A stretch of 64,000 bases of DNA from Solirubrobacterales bacterium (GTDB lineage Bacteria > Actinomycetota > Thermoleophilia > Solirubrobacterales > Solirubrobacteraceae): positions 1 to 64,000 of the forward strand of contig DAHUYZ010000001.1 in NCBI GenBank assembly GCA_027306855.1. Direction: 5' to 3'. The notes under the pieces were generated by a model. It had not been told where the DNA came from. It did not search any database and saw nothing but the letters and a program-made list of their open reading frames with translations. A program made the translations under genes and the position numbers. Positions 1 through 8,662 of this stretch are shown here, piece after piece. The first letter of the stretch is position 1, and every line of letters begins with the position of its first letter.

Positions 1-3000
1 CCCCTCGCCGGGTTTCGCGCCCTGCGCCATCTTGATCTGGAGGTCGGTGCAGTTCGTCAGGTAGTGCGACGTGACGCCGAAACGCGCGGACGCGACCTGC
101 TTGATCGCCGAGCGCCGGCGGTCGCCGTTGGGGTCGGGGCTGAAGCGCGCCGGGTCCTCGCCGCCCTCACCCGTATTCGAGCGCCCGCCGAGGCGGTTCA
201 TCGCGATTGCGAGCGTCTCGTGCGCCTCGCGCGATATCGAGCCGAGGCTCATCGCTCCGGTGCAAAAGCGCCGCACGATCTCCTTGGCAGGCTCGACCTC
301 CTCGAGCGGGATCGGCTCGCAAACGTCGGTCCCGATGCGCAAGAGGCCGCGCAGGGTCGCCTTGCGTGCCGAGTCGTCGTTGACGGCCGCCGCGTACTGC
401 TTGTACTTCGCGAACGCAGGACTCTCTCGCACCTCTGAGTGCGCACGCGTGTCACCGGCAAGCGCCGCGGCGACGTTGCCGTTGGCGTGGCGCACAGCGT
501 GCTGGACGAGCGCGATCGTCTCCGGGTTCCAGATGTGACGCTCGCCGTCGCGCCGCCACGCGTATACGCCGCCAACCGGGAGGAGCTCTTCATAAGAGCC
601 GCCGCTGGCTGAGCGCGCGAGCTCGGCCTCAGCCGGTCGCTTCGGATAGGCGCGCCTGTGGCGCATCAGCGCCTCCGTCGCGAGCACGTCCAGCCCGACT
701 CCGCCGATGCGCGAGGCGGTGCCGGTGAAGTGGCGCTCGATCAGCTCCGGTGCGAGGCCGACCGCCTCAAAGATCTGCGCGCCGCGATAGGACTGGATCG
801 TCGAGATCCCCATCTTGGAGATCGTCTTCAAAAGCCCCTTGCGGATCGCCTTGAGCACGTTCTGAGCTGCTTGCTCGGCGCTCGGCGAGCCTCCTTCCGC
901 CCGGCCGTCGACGCCGCTTGCGCCGCTCGCGGTGACAGGCGCGGGGCTGCCCGCTATCCGTCCTTCGGCGATGAGTTCGTCGAGCGTCTCGAGCATCACA
1001 TACGGATTGACGGCGCTCGCGCCGTACCCGATCAGCGTCGCGAAGTGGTGGACCTCGCGCGGCTCGCCCGACTCGAGCACGATCCCCGCGCGCAGGCGGG
1101 TACCCTCGCGCACTAGATGGTGGTGCACGGCCGCGACCGCCAGCAGCGAAGGGATCGCGACGCGGCGCCGACCGAGCAGCCGGTCGGAGAGGATGATGAT
1201 GTTGACGCCCCGAGCGATCGCCGCGTGCGCCTGCTCGCACACGCGCTCGAGCGCCGCCGTCATGCCATCGGGGCCCTCCTCGGCAGGCCACGTTATATCG
1301 AGCGTCTCGGAGGAGAAGACGTCGTGGTCTATGTGACGCAGCGTCTCGAGCTCGCGGTTGAGCAGGATCGGTTGGTCGAGCAGCAGCTTGTGGGCGTGCT
1401 CGGGCGTCTCGTCGAGCAGGTTGCGCTCGGTGCCGAGCGTAGTCGCGAGGCTCATCACGATCTCCTCGCGGATCGGGTCGATCGGCGGGTTGGTGACCTG
1501 CGCGAAAAGTTGCTTGAAGTAGGAGAACAGCGGCGGCGCCTGATCGGAGAGCGCCGCCAAAGAGAGATCGTTGCCCATCGATCCGACGGGCTCTTCCGCG
1601 TTTCGCGCCATCGGCTCGAGCAGCACGCGCAGATCCTCCTGGGAGTAGCCAAAGGCAAGCCGGCGCGCGTGCAGCGGCTCCTGAGAGAGGGTGACCTGCT
1701 CGGAGCGCTGCAGGTCCGCGAAACGGACCGAGTTGGCCGCGAGCCACTCGCCGTAGGGCTTGCGCGTCGCGACGTCGCGCTTGATCTCCTCGTCCTCGAC
1801 GATGCGGCCCCGCTCGAGATCGACCAGGAACAGCTTGCCCGGCTGCAGACGCCCGAGCCGCTCGATCTGGTCGGCGGGGATGTCGAGTAGGCCGATCTCC
1901 GAGCCGAGCACGACATAGCCGTCCTTCGTCTGCACCCAGCGCCCGGGACGCAGGCCGTTGCGGTCGAGCGTGGCTCCGATCATGCGACCGTTCGTGAAGG
2001 CGACCGCAGCCGGACCGTCCCACGGCTCCATCAGGCAAGCATGAAACGCATAGAAGCTCTTCAGCTCCTCCGGCAGGTCGGCACGGTCGCGGTAGGCCTC
2101 GGGGATCATCATCATGACCGCGTGCGGCAGCGAACGACCCGCGAGCATCAAGAGCTCGAGCACGTTGTCGAACGTCGCGGAATCCGAGTTGCCTTGGGTC
2201 ACGACCGGCAGGATCTTGGGCAGGTCCGCGCCGAACAGCTCGCTCGAGAGCTCTGACTCGCGCGCGCGCATCCAGTTGACGTTGCCCATCACCGTGTTGA
2301 TCTCGCCGTTGTGGCAGATCACGCGATAAGGGTGAGCGAGCTCCCAGCTCGGGAACGTGTTCGTCGAGAAGCGCGAGTGCACGAGCGCCATCGCGCTCTT
2401 GCAGCGCTCGTCGCGCAGGTCGGGATAGAAGGCCGCCAGCTGATAGCTGATCAGCATCCCCTTGTAGTTGATCGTGCGCGAGGAGCTCGACGTCACGTAG
2501 AAGCCCTTGCCGGCGTCCGGCGAGGAGGCGACCGCCTGCTCGGCTATGCGCCTGATCACATAGAGCTTGCGCTCGAAGGCGTCTTGGTCAAAGCCCTCGG
2601 GTAGCCCTTCTTCCTGGCCTACTGCGCCTGCCACGATCGAGTCGGCGCCACTCATCTGAATGGGAGCGACGCTTGGCGAGGGCAAGGGGCCGGCGCCGAC
2701 GAACAGCTGCCGGATCGCCGGGCGACACGATGCGGCCGTCGCGCCGGTGTGCTCGGGAGATACAGGCACCTCGCGCCAGCCGAGCACGCTCTGGCCCTCC
2801 TCGCGCACGGTGCGCTCGAGCAGCTCTCCTATGCGTGCGCAAACGGACTGCTCGGTCGGCAAGAAGCACATGAGCACGCCGTATGAGCCGGGCGGCGGCA
2901 GCTCGAAGTCGACCGTCGCCCGCAGCAGCTCGTCGGGCATCTGCATCAGTATCCCGGCGCCGTCGCCTGTGAGCGGATCGGCGCCCGATGCGCCTCTGTG

Positions 3001-3153
3001 CTCGAGGTTCTCTAGGGCTGTGATCGCGCGCACAATCACCTCATGCGTCGGCTCGTTGTCCAGACGCGCGACCATCCCCACGCCGCACGCGTCGTGCTCG
3101 AAGCGAGGGTCGTACAGTCCAGCGGCCTGTGATGGCGATGTTGGCGAAGTCAT
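1..3153 (-). CDS. gltB: Glutamate synthase large subunit, N-terminal ~1051 residues (runs off the window)
   Basis: The large chain of glutamate synthase makes two glutamates from glutamine and 2-oxoglutarate. The frame is open from ATG 3153 to the window edge, so the C-terminus is missing. Residues 19-26 read EHDACGVG, and Cys23 would become the N-terminal nucleophile of the class II amidotransferase after propeptide removal. The glutaminase motifs CHNGEIN and TQGNSDSATFD follow. Downstream are the central domain (VYAWRRDGERHIWNP) and the start of the FMN/synthase domain (SNTGEGGEDPARF). A GGGAGC ribosome site precedes the ATG. The 249 bp to the next, divergent gene must hold both promoters. 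The family is certain; NADPH- versus ferredoxin-dependence cannot be decided without the C-terminus and a small subunit. Confidence 0.96.
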   Translation of the reverse strand, partial: MTSPTSPSQAAGLYDPRFEHDACGVGMVARLDNEPTHEVIVRAITALENLEHRGASGADPLTGDGAGILMQMPDELLRATVDFELPPPGSYGVLMCFLPTEQSVCARIGELLERTVREEGQSVLGWREVPVSPEHTGATAASCRPAIRQLFVGAGPLPSPSVAPIQMSGADSIVAGAVGQEEGLPEGFDQDAFERKLYVIRRIAEQAVASSPDAGKGFYVTSSSSRTINYKGMLISYQLAAFYPDLRDERCKSAMALVHSRFSTNTFPSWELAHPYRVICHNGEINTVMGNVNWMRARESELSSELFGADLPKILPVVTQGNSDSATFDNVLELLMLAGRSLPHAVMMMIPEAYRDRADLPEELKSFYAFHACLMEPWDGPAAVAFTNGRMIGATLDRNGLRPGRWVQTKDGYVVLGSEIGLLDIPADQIERLGRLQPGKLFLVDLERGRIVEDEEIKRDVATRKPYGEWLAANSVRFADLQRSEQVTLSQEPLHARRLAFGYSQEDLRVLLEPMARNAEEPVGSMGNDLSLAALSDQAPPLFSYFKQLFAQVTNPPIDPIREEIVMSLATTLGTERNLLDETPEHAHKLLLDQPILLNRELETLRHIDHDVFSSETLDITWPAEEGPDGMTAALERVCEQAHAAIARGVNIIILSDRLLGRRRVAIPSLLAVAAVHHHLVREGTRLRAGIVLESGEPREVHHFATLIGYGASAVNPYVMLETLDELIAEGRIAGSPAPVTASGASGVDGRAEGGSPSAEQAAQNVLKAIRKGLLKTISKMGISTIQSYRGAQIFEAVGLAPELIERHFTGTASRIGGVGLDVLATEALMRHRRAYPKRPAEAELARSASGGSYEELLPVGGVYAWRRDGERHIWNPETIALVQHAVRHANGNVAAALAGDTRAHSEVRESPAFAKYKQYAAAVNDDSARKATLRGLLRIGTDVCEPIPLEEVEPAKEIVRRFCTGAMSLGSISREAHETLAIAMNRLGGRSNTGEGGEDPARFSPDPNGDRRRSAIKQVASARFGVTSHYLTNCTDLQIKMAQGAKPGEG

Positions 3154-3402
3154 GTCAGTGCTCCCACGAGGCGGCGCTTCCCAGAGGGGGCTGCGACGCC
3201 CTGCGGGCGTGAGTGGTCGGCACCTGAGGCGGAGCCAAAGCGTAGCATCGCCATGGCCCCGCAAGCGATGGAGCATCGTCCGCTACAGCGCGCAAGCAGG
3301 CGTCCGGCGGCGACTCACGGACGTGTGAAATCGGTCCGGGCCGGGGACCATAATCAACGAGACAGCAACGCAATATCGGCACGGCAGACGCCCGGAGAGG
3401 CA

Positions 3403-3858
3403 ATGAGGCCGGATATAGAGCTCGCGCTGGCCGCGCGGGCGGAGAACATCGCGATAGTCCGTCACGCCCTCGGCGGGCTGGGCGATGCCTTGGCGATTCC
3501 GCCACACAAGCTCGACGACATCCGGATCGCCGTGAGCGAGGCGTGCGCGAACGTGGTGCTGCACGCCTACCCCCCCGGCTCGGACGGGCAGATGGTTCTT
3601 GCCGTGACCGCCGACGCTGGCCGGCTCATCGTGTCCGTGCGCGACTGGGGGCAAGGTATCCGACCACGACCGGACAGTCCCGGGCTCGGCCTCGGTCTGT
3701 CGATGATCGCGGCGCTCGCCGAGGAGGTCCAGCTTGGTCACGACAGCGAGCAGCACACGGAGGTGCGGATGACGTTCTCGCTGAACGGCTCAGGTGAGCA
3801 TGTCGCGACAGGTCAGCGCGCGAGCACCGGCGAGCACGCCGCGACGAGCGAGCGCTGA
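3403..3858 (+). CDS. Anti-sigma serine kinase, RsbW/SpoIIAB-type GHKL ATPase
   Basis: A 151-residue GHKL-fold ATPase of the kind that binds and inhibits SigB/SigF-type sigma factors and phosphorylates an STAS anti-anti-sigma protein. The N box is visible as IAVSEACANVVLHAYP (about residues 43-58), the G1 box as VRDWGQGI and the G2 box as GLGLGLSMI. I chose ATG 3403 because GGAGAGG lies 2-8 bases before it and the conserved domain starts soon after; an in-frame start at 3253 would add unconserved residues. The next gene starts 2 bases after its stop and the matching sigma factor converges at 4409. No STAS antagonist is in the window. A CATAAT at 3349-3354 could be a -10 element, but the -35 is poor. 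The C-terminal 20 residues are a low-complexity Ala/Thr/Glu tail. Confidence 0.88.
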   Translation: MRPDIELALAARAENIAIVRHALGGLGDALAIPPHKLDDIRIAVSEACANVVLHAYPPGSDGQMVLAVTADAGRLIVSVRDWGQGIRPRPDSPGLGLGLSMIAALAEEVQLGHDSEQHTEVRMTFSLNGSGEHVATGQRASTGEHAATSER

Positions 3859-3860
3859 GG

Positions 3861-4283
3861 ATGAGCAGCAACGCTGTCGAACAGTCAGCCCAAGCGACCG
3901 GGACTACCGCTCGTTTGCGGCTCGCGAACGGACCGGGACCGCTGGCGCGGCCGGTCCTGTGTCGCGTCGTATCGATGGCGCTGACTCGCGCCGACTGGCC
4001 GATCGACCGGCTCGATGACGCGCTGCTCGCGTGCGATGCGTTGTGCGCGCACGCGCCCGGCTACACGAGTGACGGCACCCTCACGTTCGACGTAAACGCC
4101 TGCGATGGCACCCTGGAGCTGCGCCTTCGAGATCTGCGCACCGACGGGGCGGCTGCGCTGGTGCGCGACGCGCGGCTGCCCGGCGTCGGAAACGTGCTCG
4201 AGCATGTCGCCGAGCGCGTCTTGATCGAGCCCGATGGGCAGAGCAGCAGCTCACAGCTTGTCCTCGTGATCAGATCGGGCTGA
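3861..4283 (+). CDS. Degenerate GHKL-like protein, probable partner of the anti-sigma kinase
   Basis: A 140-residue protein translated 2 bases after the kinase stop, so almost certainly coupled to it. Residues 26-65 (RPVLCRVVSMALTRADWPID, then DALLACDALCAHAPG) look like the N-terminal helix and N box of an anti-sigma ATPase, but no glycine-rich G1 or G2 box follows, so ATP binding is unlikely. The last third (GVGNVLEHVAERVLIE) could be the remaining helix. I infer a catalytically dead homologue acting as an adaptor or second anti-sigma factor in the SigB/F switch. Solo GHKL relics of this sort beside stress sigma genes are familiar in Actinobacteria, but the exact role is unknown. Confidence 0.7.
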   Translation: MSSNAVEQSAQATGTTARLRLANGPGPLARPVLCRVVSMALTRADWPIDRLDDALLACDALCAHAPGYTSDGTLTFDVNACDGTLELRLRDLRTDGAAALVRDARLPGVGNVLEHVAERVLIEPDGQSSSSQLVLVIRSG

Positions 4284-4408
4284 CCCGATCGACCCGATCG
4301 ACGCTCTCGCGCGGCGCCTTCATCAGGGGGGTCACTTCGGGCATGTTTGGGCCTGGTGGGAATGGACCGTCTCGCTCGTGACCGCGCCGTGATGCTTGGA
4401 CCCAAATG

Positions 4409-5230
4409 TCAACTCGCGGTGCCCGCGCGCAGGCGGGTGAGCGCTTGGCGGATCAAGCGCGAGACCTGCATCTGGGAGACGCCGATACGCTCGCCTATCT
4501 CGGCCTGGGTGAGATCCTCGGTGAAGCGCAGCTCGAGCACGATGCGCTCGCGCTCGGAGATACGCTCGAACAGCGGCGCCAACGTGGCTCGCTCCTCGGC
4601 GCGCTCGAAGCCGCTGTCGTCTGAGCCAAGCGAGTCCGCGACACTTTCCGCTTCCTCTTCCCCGCGCGTGGAGCGAGGCGCATCCAGCGAGCCCGCCCGG
4701 TAGGCGCCCATCGCCTCGAGCGCATCGAGCACCTGTTCCTCCGACGCCCCGACCGCACGGGCGATCTCTCCCACCGACGGCGAGCGGCGCGAGCCGATCG
4801 AGAGCTTCGCGACCGCCTGATCGACGCGCAGCGCGAGCTCCTGCAAATCGCGCGGCACGCGCACCGACCAGGTTCTGTCGCGGAAGTGACGCTTGAGCTC
4901 GCCGAGGATCGTGGGGACGGCGTAGCTGGAGAACATGACCTCGCGCGCACAATCAAAACGGTCGATCGCCTTCAGCAGCCCAATCGAGGCGACCTGGACG
5001 AGATCCTCGAGCGGCTCGTCAGTGTGCTGGTAGCGTCTCGCCAAGCGACGAGCGAGCGGCAGATACCGCCTGATCAGCGCCTCGCGGGCGCGCGCGTCGC
5101 CCTCGAAGCGTGCGCGCCCGAACAGCTCGCCGTCAGAGAGGCCCCCGTTGGAGCGCTCCGCAGAGTATGGCGCTGTCAGCGTCGCCGCCCTCTCGACATT
5201 GGGGATCGCTGTTGGTCTGTCCCGCGCCAT
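4409..5230 (-). CDS. RNA polymerase sigma factor, SigB/SigF/SigG group
   Basis: A 273-residue alternative sigma-70 factor. Region 2 is intact (ALIRRYLPLARRLARRYQ, then DLVQVASIGLLKAIDRFD and FSSYAVPTILGELKRHFRD), with the RVPRDLQEL segment typical of SigB/SigF proteins. A region 3 helix-turn-helix (SVGEIARAVGASEEQVLDAL) and region 4.2 (LTQAEIGERIGVSQMQVSRL) follow. About 30 acidic residues link regions 3 and 4. The ATG is preceded by GAGGAG at 3-8 bases. It converges with the two-gene anti-sigma unit at 3403-4283 and is the likely target of that kinase. It lies 71 bp downstream of the addA-like gene, so basal transcription could come from the DNA-repair run. The expected role is general or osmotic/envelope stress. 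Confidence 0.93.
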   Translation of the reverse strand: MARDRPTAIPNVERAATLTAPYSAERSNGGLSDGELFGRARFEGDARAREALIRRYLPLARRLARRYQHTDEPLEDLVQVASIGLLKAIDRFDCAREVMFSSYAVPTILGELKRHFRDRTWSVRVPRDLQELALRVDQAVAKLSIGSRRSPSVGEIARAVGASEEQVLDALEAMGAYRAGSLDAPRSTRGEEEAESVADSLGSDDSGFERAEERATLAPLFERISERERIVLELRFTEDLTQAEIGERIGVSQMQVSRLIRQALTRLRAGTAS

Positions 5231-5301
5231 CAGCTCCTCGCCCTACCGTTTTGCCCCGCTCATCGCGAAGCCCCGCGCGATTCATCACCGAGCGTAGTCC
5301 T

Positions 5302-8300
5302 TCACGCGTCAGATTCCAATGTGGTGGATCGCTCAGCCAACGTACGTGATTCCCCCCATGAGCAAAGGGCACCGCGACCGGGACAGGTCAGGCACAGCGC
5401 TCTGTGCGGATCGTCGCTGACCGCGTATCCGTTTTCCCGCGCGCGTCGCAGGCGGTCGAGCAGCCGAGCGCGCAACAGATCCCGCTGGGCGGGCTTGTAG
5501 CGGACGGCGATCATGCGCGCGGGTTGCTCGAGGAACCAGTGCGCGATCTCGACTTCCTGTGCCCCCTGCTCGATCGCCGCAAGCGCGTACACCAGGCGCT
5601 GCAGCCCATAGTCGCGGCGAACGAGCTCCTCCAGATCGGCCTCGTCCTCGATCCGGTCGCTCTTGTAGTCGACGATCAGCGTCGTCCCGTTGCGCTCGCG
5701 CAGGATCAGATCGAGCACGCCGCTCGCGAGCGGCTCGTCCGAGGCGAGAGCGAAAGCGAAGGGGATCTCGCGCCGCACTTGCTCGCCGGCACCGATGCGA
5801 CGGGCGGGTTCGGCTTCTAGCGCCCTCTCGATCAGTCGCGCAATCTCCTCGCATTCCGATTCGCCGACATCGGCGCCGGTCGACCTCGCCACAGAGGCCA
5901 CGCTCGCAGTCGTCGGCAGCGCGGGCCGCGTGAAGTCGATCGTCTCGAGCAGCGCGTGCACGATCGTGCCGCGCACGCGCGGGTCAAGCTGCGCTTCGGC
6001 GGTCGCCGTGCGTGCCTCGCCGCGGCGCTCGGGCATGTGCAGCACCCGTTCGAGGTAGAAGCGATACCCGCAGCGCTCGAGCTCAGCGAGCGAGCTGTAG
6101 CTCATCGTCCCGCTTACGCCGCTCAGCGGCTCGGGCGGCCAGGCAACGACCGTCGCAACCGGTCGCCGCGCGTCGACGGCAGCCTGCGCGGCGGTCCCTT
6201 GCGCAATGGACGGGCCGTGCCGTGCTCGGATCTCGTCGTCACCGCCGTTCGGCGCTTGGCGCGTTCGATCCCTCTCTGCGCTCGCCGGCGTGTTGAACAC
6301 GCAGCGCACCTGTAGCTCATCCAGGCCAATCGTGGTCTCTCGAAGCGCAGGATCCTCACGGGCGGCAAACTCGGGGACCTCGGGGACCAGCGCCGGCGCG
6401 AGCCATGCGATCGGCGCGGCGCCCTGCTTGACCTCCGGCCAGCGCTCGAACGAGACCGCGCCGCTCAGCAGCAGCCGCTCGCGTGCACGCGTGCACGCGA
6501 CGTACAGCACGCGATCCTCCTCTTCTTCTTCGGCCGCCTCTCGGCGCTCACGCAACTCCTCGTAGTCGAGCTCAGCCACCGGCTCGCGCCCACCCAGGCG
6601 GCGCAGGCGCAGGCCGAGCTTCGCACTGCCGGCCTCCCCACCGCGCTCCACGATCAGATCAGGCGCGGCGCGGCGCGGCTTGCGGCCGAGGTCAGCCACG
6701 CAAACAACGGGGAACTCGAGGCCCTTAGCCGCGTGAATACTCATCAAGTGCACCGCGTCGAGCTCGCCGTCCGCGACGGGCGCGTCGCTCTCGCGCCCGC
6801 CCCGCGTGCTCGCCATGTGCGCGACATGATCGAGAAAGCCACGCAAATCGCGGTCATTGCGAGCTTCATAGTCGCGCGCCAAGCGTACGAGCTTGCGCAT
6901 GTTCGCGAGGCGCCGCTCTCCGAACGGCAGCGACAGGACGTACGCCTCGTAGCCGCTTGCGGCAATCGCGCTCCGCACCAGGGCAGCAAGCGAGCGCATT
7001 GGAGCAGCGCTTCGTTCGGTGGCGAACCGATCCGCGAACGTCGCGAGGCGCCGGCGGTCGACCTCGGGAAGCGAGGCGCACAGATCGAGATCGTTGTCGA
7101 GGTCGCGGTCTGGGGCGCGCGCCGAGGTCTCCTGCCGTGCCTGCCCGAAGGCGCGCTCGATCTCCTCCCACACCGCGCCTCGATGCTCGTTGGCGGCGAG
7201 CGCGATCAAAGCGAGAGCATCGCTCGACAATCCGACGAGCGGCGAGGCGAGTGCTTCATACAGCGCAAGCTCGTCCATTGGGTTGGCAAGCGCCCTCAGC
7301 CATGCAAGTAGATCGCCGACCTGCCGATCCTTCCAGAAGCCACCGACCGCCGCGACGGCCGGGATACCGAGGCGACGGAGTGCGCTCTCGTATACGGGTA
7401 ACTCGCCAAGCGCTCGCACGAGCACGGCCACCTCGCCGGGACGCACATCGCGGGACTCGACGAGCTCGGCGATCCGCTCGGCTAGCAGACGAGCTTCGGC
7501 GACACGCCAAGCAGCCGCAGTCTGAAGGTCTTCGCCGGATTCGCTGCCCATATCCCACTCGCTCCACCCGCGCTTGTCGGTCAGCAGCAGCTCGACGATC
7601 GGCTCCTTACCGTTTCCTTCCTCGCGGCTCGCTTGGAGGGAGGCGAAGCGCTCCCCCATACGCGCGGCGAATAGCCTCTGAACAGCGTCCATGATCGCCG
7701 GCCTCGAGCGGAAGTTGCGCGCAAGACGTAGGCATGCGCCCGCACGCGCCAGCCGATCGCGCCGATCGCGGAACAGCCCGACATCGGCGTAACGGAAGCC
7801 GTAGATCGACTGCAGCTCATCGCCGACGACGAACAGGTTCTCACGCTCTAGCGCTCCCAATATTTCGAGCTGGCGCGCGTTGCTGTCCTGCAGCTCGTCG
7901 ACCATCACGAGCTGGAAGCGCTCGGCCCACAGCCCGCGGGTCGGCGCGTGCTCGATGAGTAGGTCACGCGCCCGCAGCTCGAGGTCGTCGAAGTCGAGCA
8001 GGCTCCGTTCGCGCTTGCGTAACGCATACGCCTCGCCGAAGCGCACGAGCAGCTCGCCGATCAAGCGCCACGCCCGCGCCGCCTCGGTCGCGCCGTCGAG
8101 GTACGGAAGGCTCGGCGCGGAGTCGCCCTGGCTACGCAACTGGGCGTAGACGTCGAGCACCATCGCGCGCAGGCCGTTCGCGTCGTAGGCGGCCACAAGC
8201 TCCACAGCATCCTCGCGCTCGCCCTCTATGAAACCCGCGAACGCGTCGCCGAAGGCGAGTGCCCGCAGGCGCTCGGCAAGCCCTTCCTCGGCGATCTGGA

Positions 8301-8637
8301 ACGCCGGATCGAGGCCTGCCTGCAGCGGATGATGGCGCAAGAGGCGCGCACAGAAGCCGTGGAAGGTAGACACGTTCGCGCCCTCCGCTGCCTGCGCCGC
8401 CTCGCGCTGGCCGAGCTCCAGTAGCCGCGCCCGTATACGCTCGCGCAGCTCGCCCGCCGCACGCTCGGTGAATGTGATCGCGAGGATCCCACTAGGCGGC
8501 ACTCCGTCCTCGCGCACCGCTCTCGCGAAGCGCTCGACCAGCACGGAGGTCTTGCCGCTGCCCGCTCCGGCCGCCAGCAGCAGAGAGCCCTGTCGCCGCT
8601 CGACCGCCGCCTCCTGCTCGTCGGTCAAGTCCGTCAT
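5302..8637 (-). CDS. addA: AddA-like UvrD-family helicase-nuclease (double-strand break end processing)
   Basis: An 1111-residue ATP-dependent helicase with a C-terminal RecB-family nuclease. Walker A is AAGAGSGKTS (about residues 21-30), motif Ia TFTERAAGELRERIR, motif II VMVDELQDSN (DELQD for the usual DEFQD), motif III VVGDELQSIYGFR, motif IV RNFRS and motif V SIHAAKGLEFPVV. The nuclease core has His894, Asp976, Asp990 and Lys992 (IVDYKSD). Cys856 with Cys1082, Cys1085 and Cys1092 matches the Fe-S frame of AddB/Cas4-type nucleases. ATG 8637 is preferred because a longer reading to 8883 would run into the addB-like gene. It follows that gene by 25 bp. The name follows AddAB, though an actinobacterial AdnAB-like label is also possible. 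Confidence 0.88.
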   Translation of the reverse strand: MTDLTDEQEAAVERRQGSLLLAAGAGSGKTSVLVERFARAVREDGVPPSGILAITFTERAAGELRERIRARLLELGQREAAQAAEGANVSTFHGFCARLLRHHPLQAGLDPAFQIAEEGLAERLRALAFGDAFAGFIEGEREDAVELVAAYDANGLRAMVLDVYAQLRSQGDSAPSLPYLDGATEAARAWRLIGELLVRFGEAYALRKRERSLLDFDDLELRARDLLIEHAPTRGLWAERFQLVMVDELQDSNARQLEILGALERENLFVVGDELQSIYGFRYADVGLFRDRRDRLARAGACLRLARNFRSRPAIMDAVQRLFAARMGERFASLQASREEGNGKEPIVELLLTDKRGWSEWDMGSESGEDLQTAAAWRVAEARLLAERIAELVESRDVRPGEVAVLVRALGELPVYESALRRLGIPAVAAVGGFWKDRQVGDLLAWLRALANPMDELALYEALASPLVGLSSDALALIALAANEHRGAVWEEIERAFGQARQETSARAPDRDLDNDLDLCASLPEVDRRRLATFADRFATERSAAPMRSLAALVRSAIAASGYEAYVLSLPFGERRLANMRKLVRLARDYEARNDRDLRGFLDHVAHMASTRGGRESDAPVADGELDAVHLMSIHAAKGLEFPVVCVADLGRKPRRAAPDLIVERGGEAGSAKLGLRLRRLGGREPVAELDYEELRERREAAEEEEEDRVLYVACTRARERLLLSGAVSFERWPEVKQGAAPIAWLAPALVPEVPEFAAREDPALRETTIGLDELQVRCVFNTPASAERDRTRQAPNGGDDEIRARHGPSIAQGTAAQAAVDARRPVATVVAWPPEPLSGVSGTMSYSSLAELERCGYRFYLERVLHMPERRGEARTATAEAQLDPRVRGTIVHALLETIDFTRPALPTTASVASVARSTGADVGESECEEIARLIERALEAEPARRIGAGEQVRREIPFAFALASDEPLASGVLDLILRERNGTTLIVDYKSDRIEDEADLEELVRRDYGLQRLVYALAAIEQGAQEVEIAHWFLEQPARMIAVRYKPAQRDLLRARLLDRLRRARENGYAVSDDPHRALCLTCPGRGALCSWGESRTLAERSTTLESDA

Positions 8638-8662
8638 GTTCGGTGTTCCGGAGAAGCGGGCG

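Noticed and set aside
767-2038. A 423-codon minus-strand frame
   Set aside because: It is a shadow of gltB, whose own frame is open and full of family motifs over the same bases.
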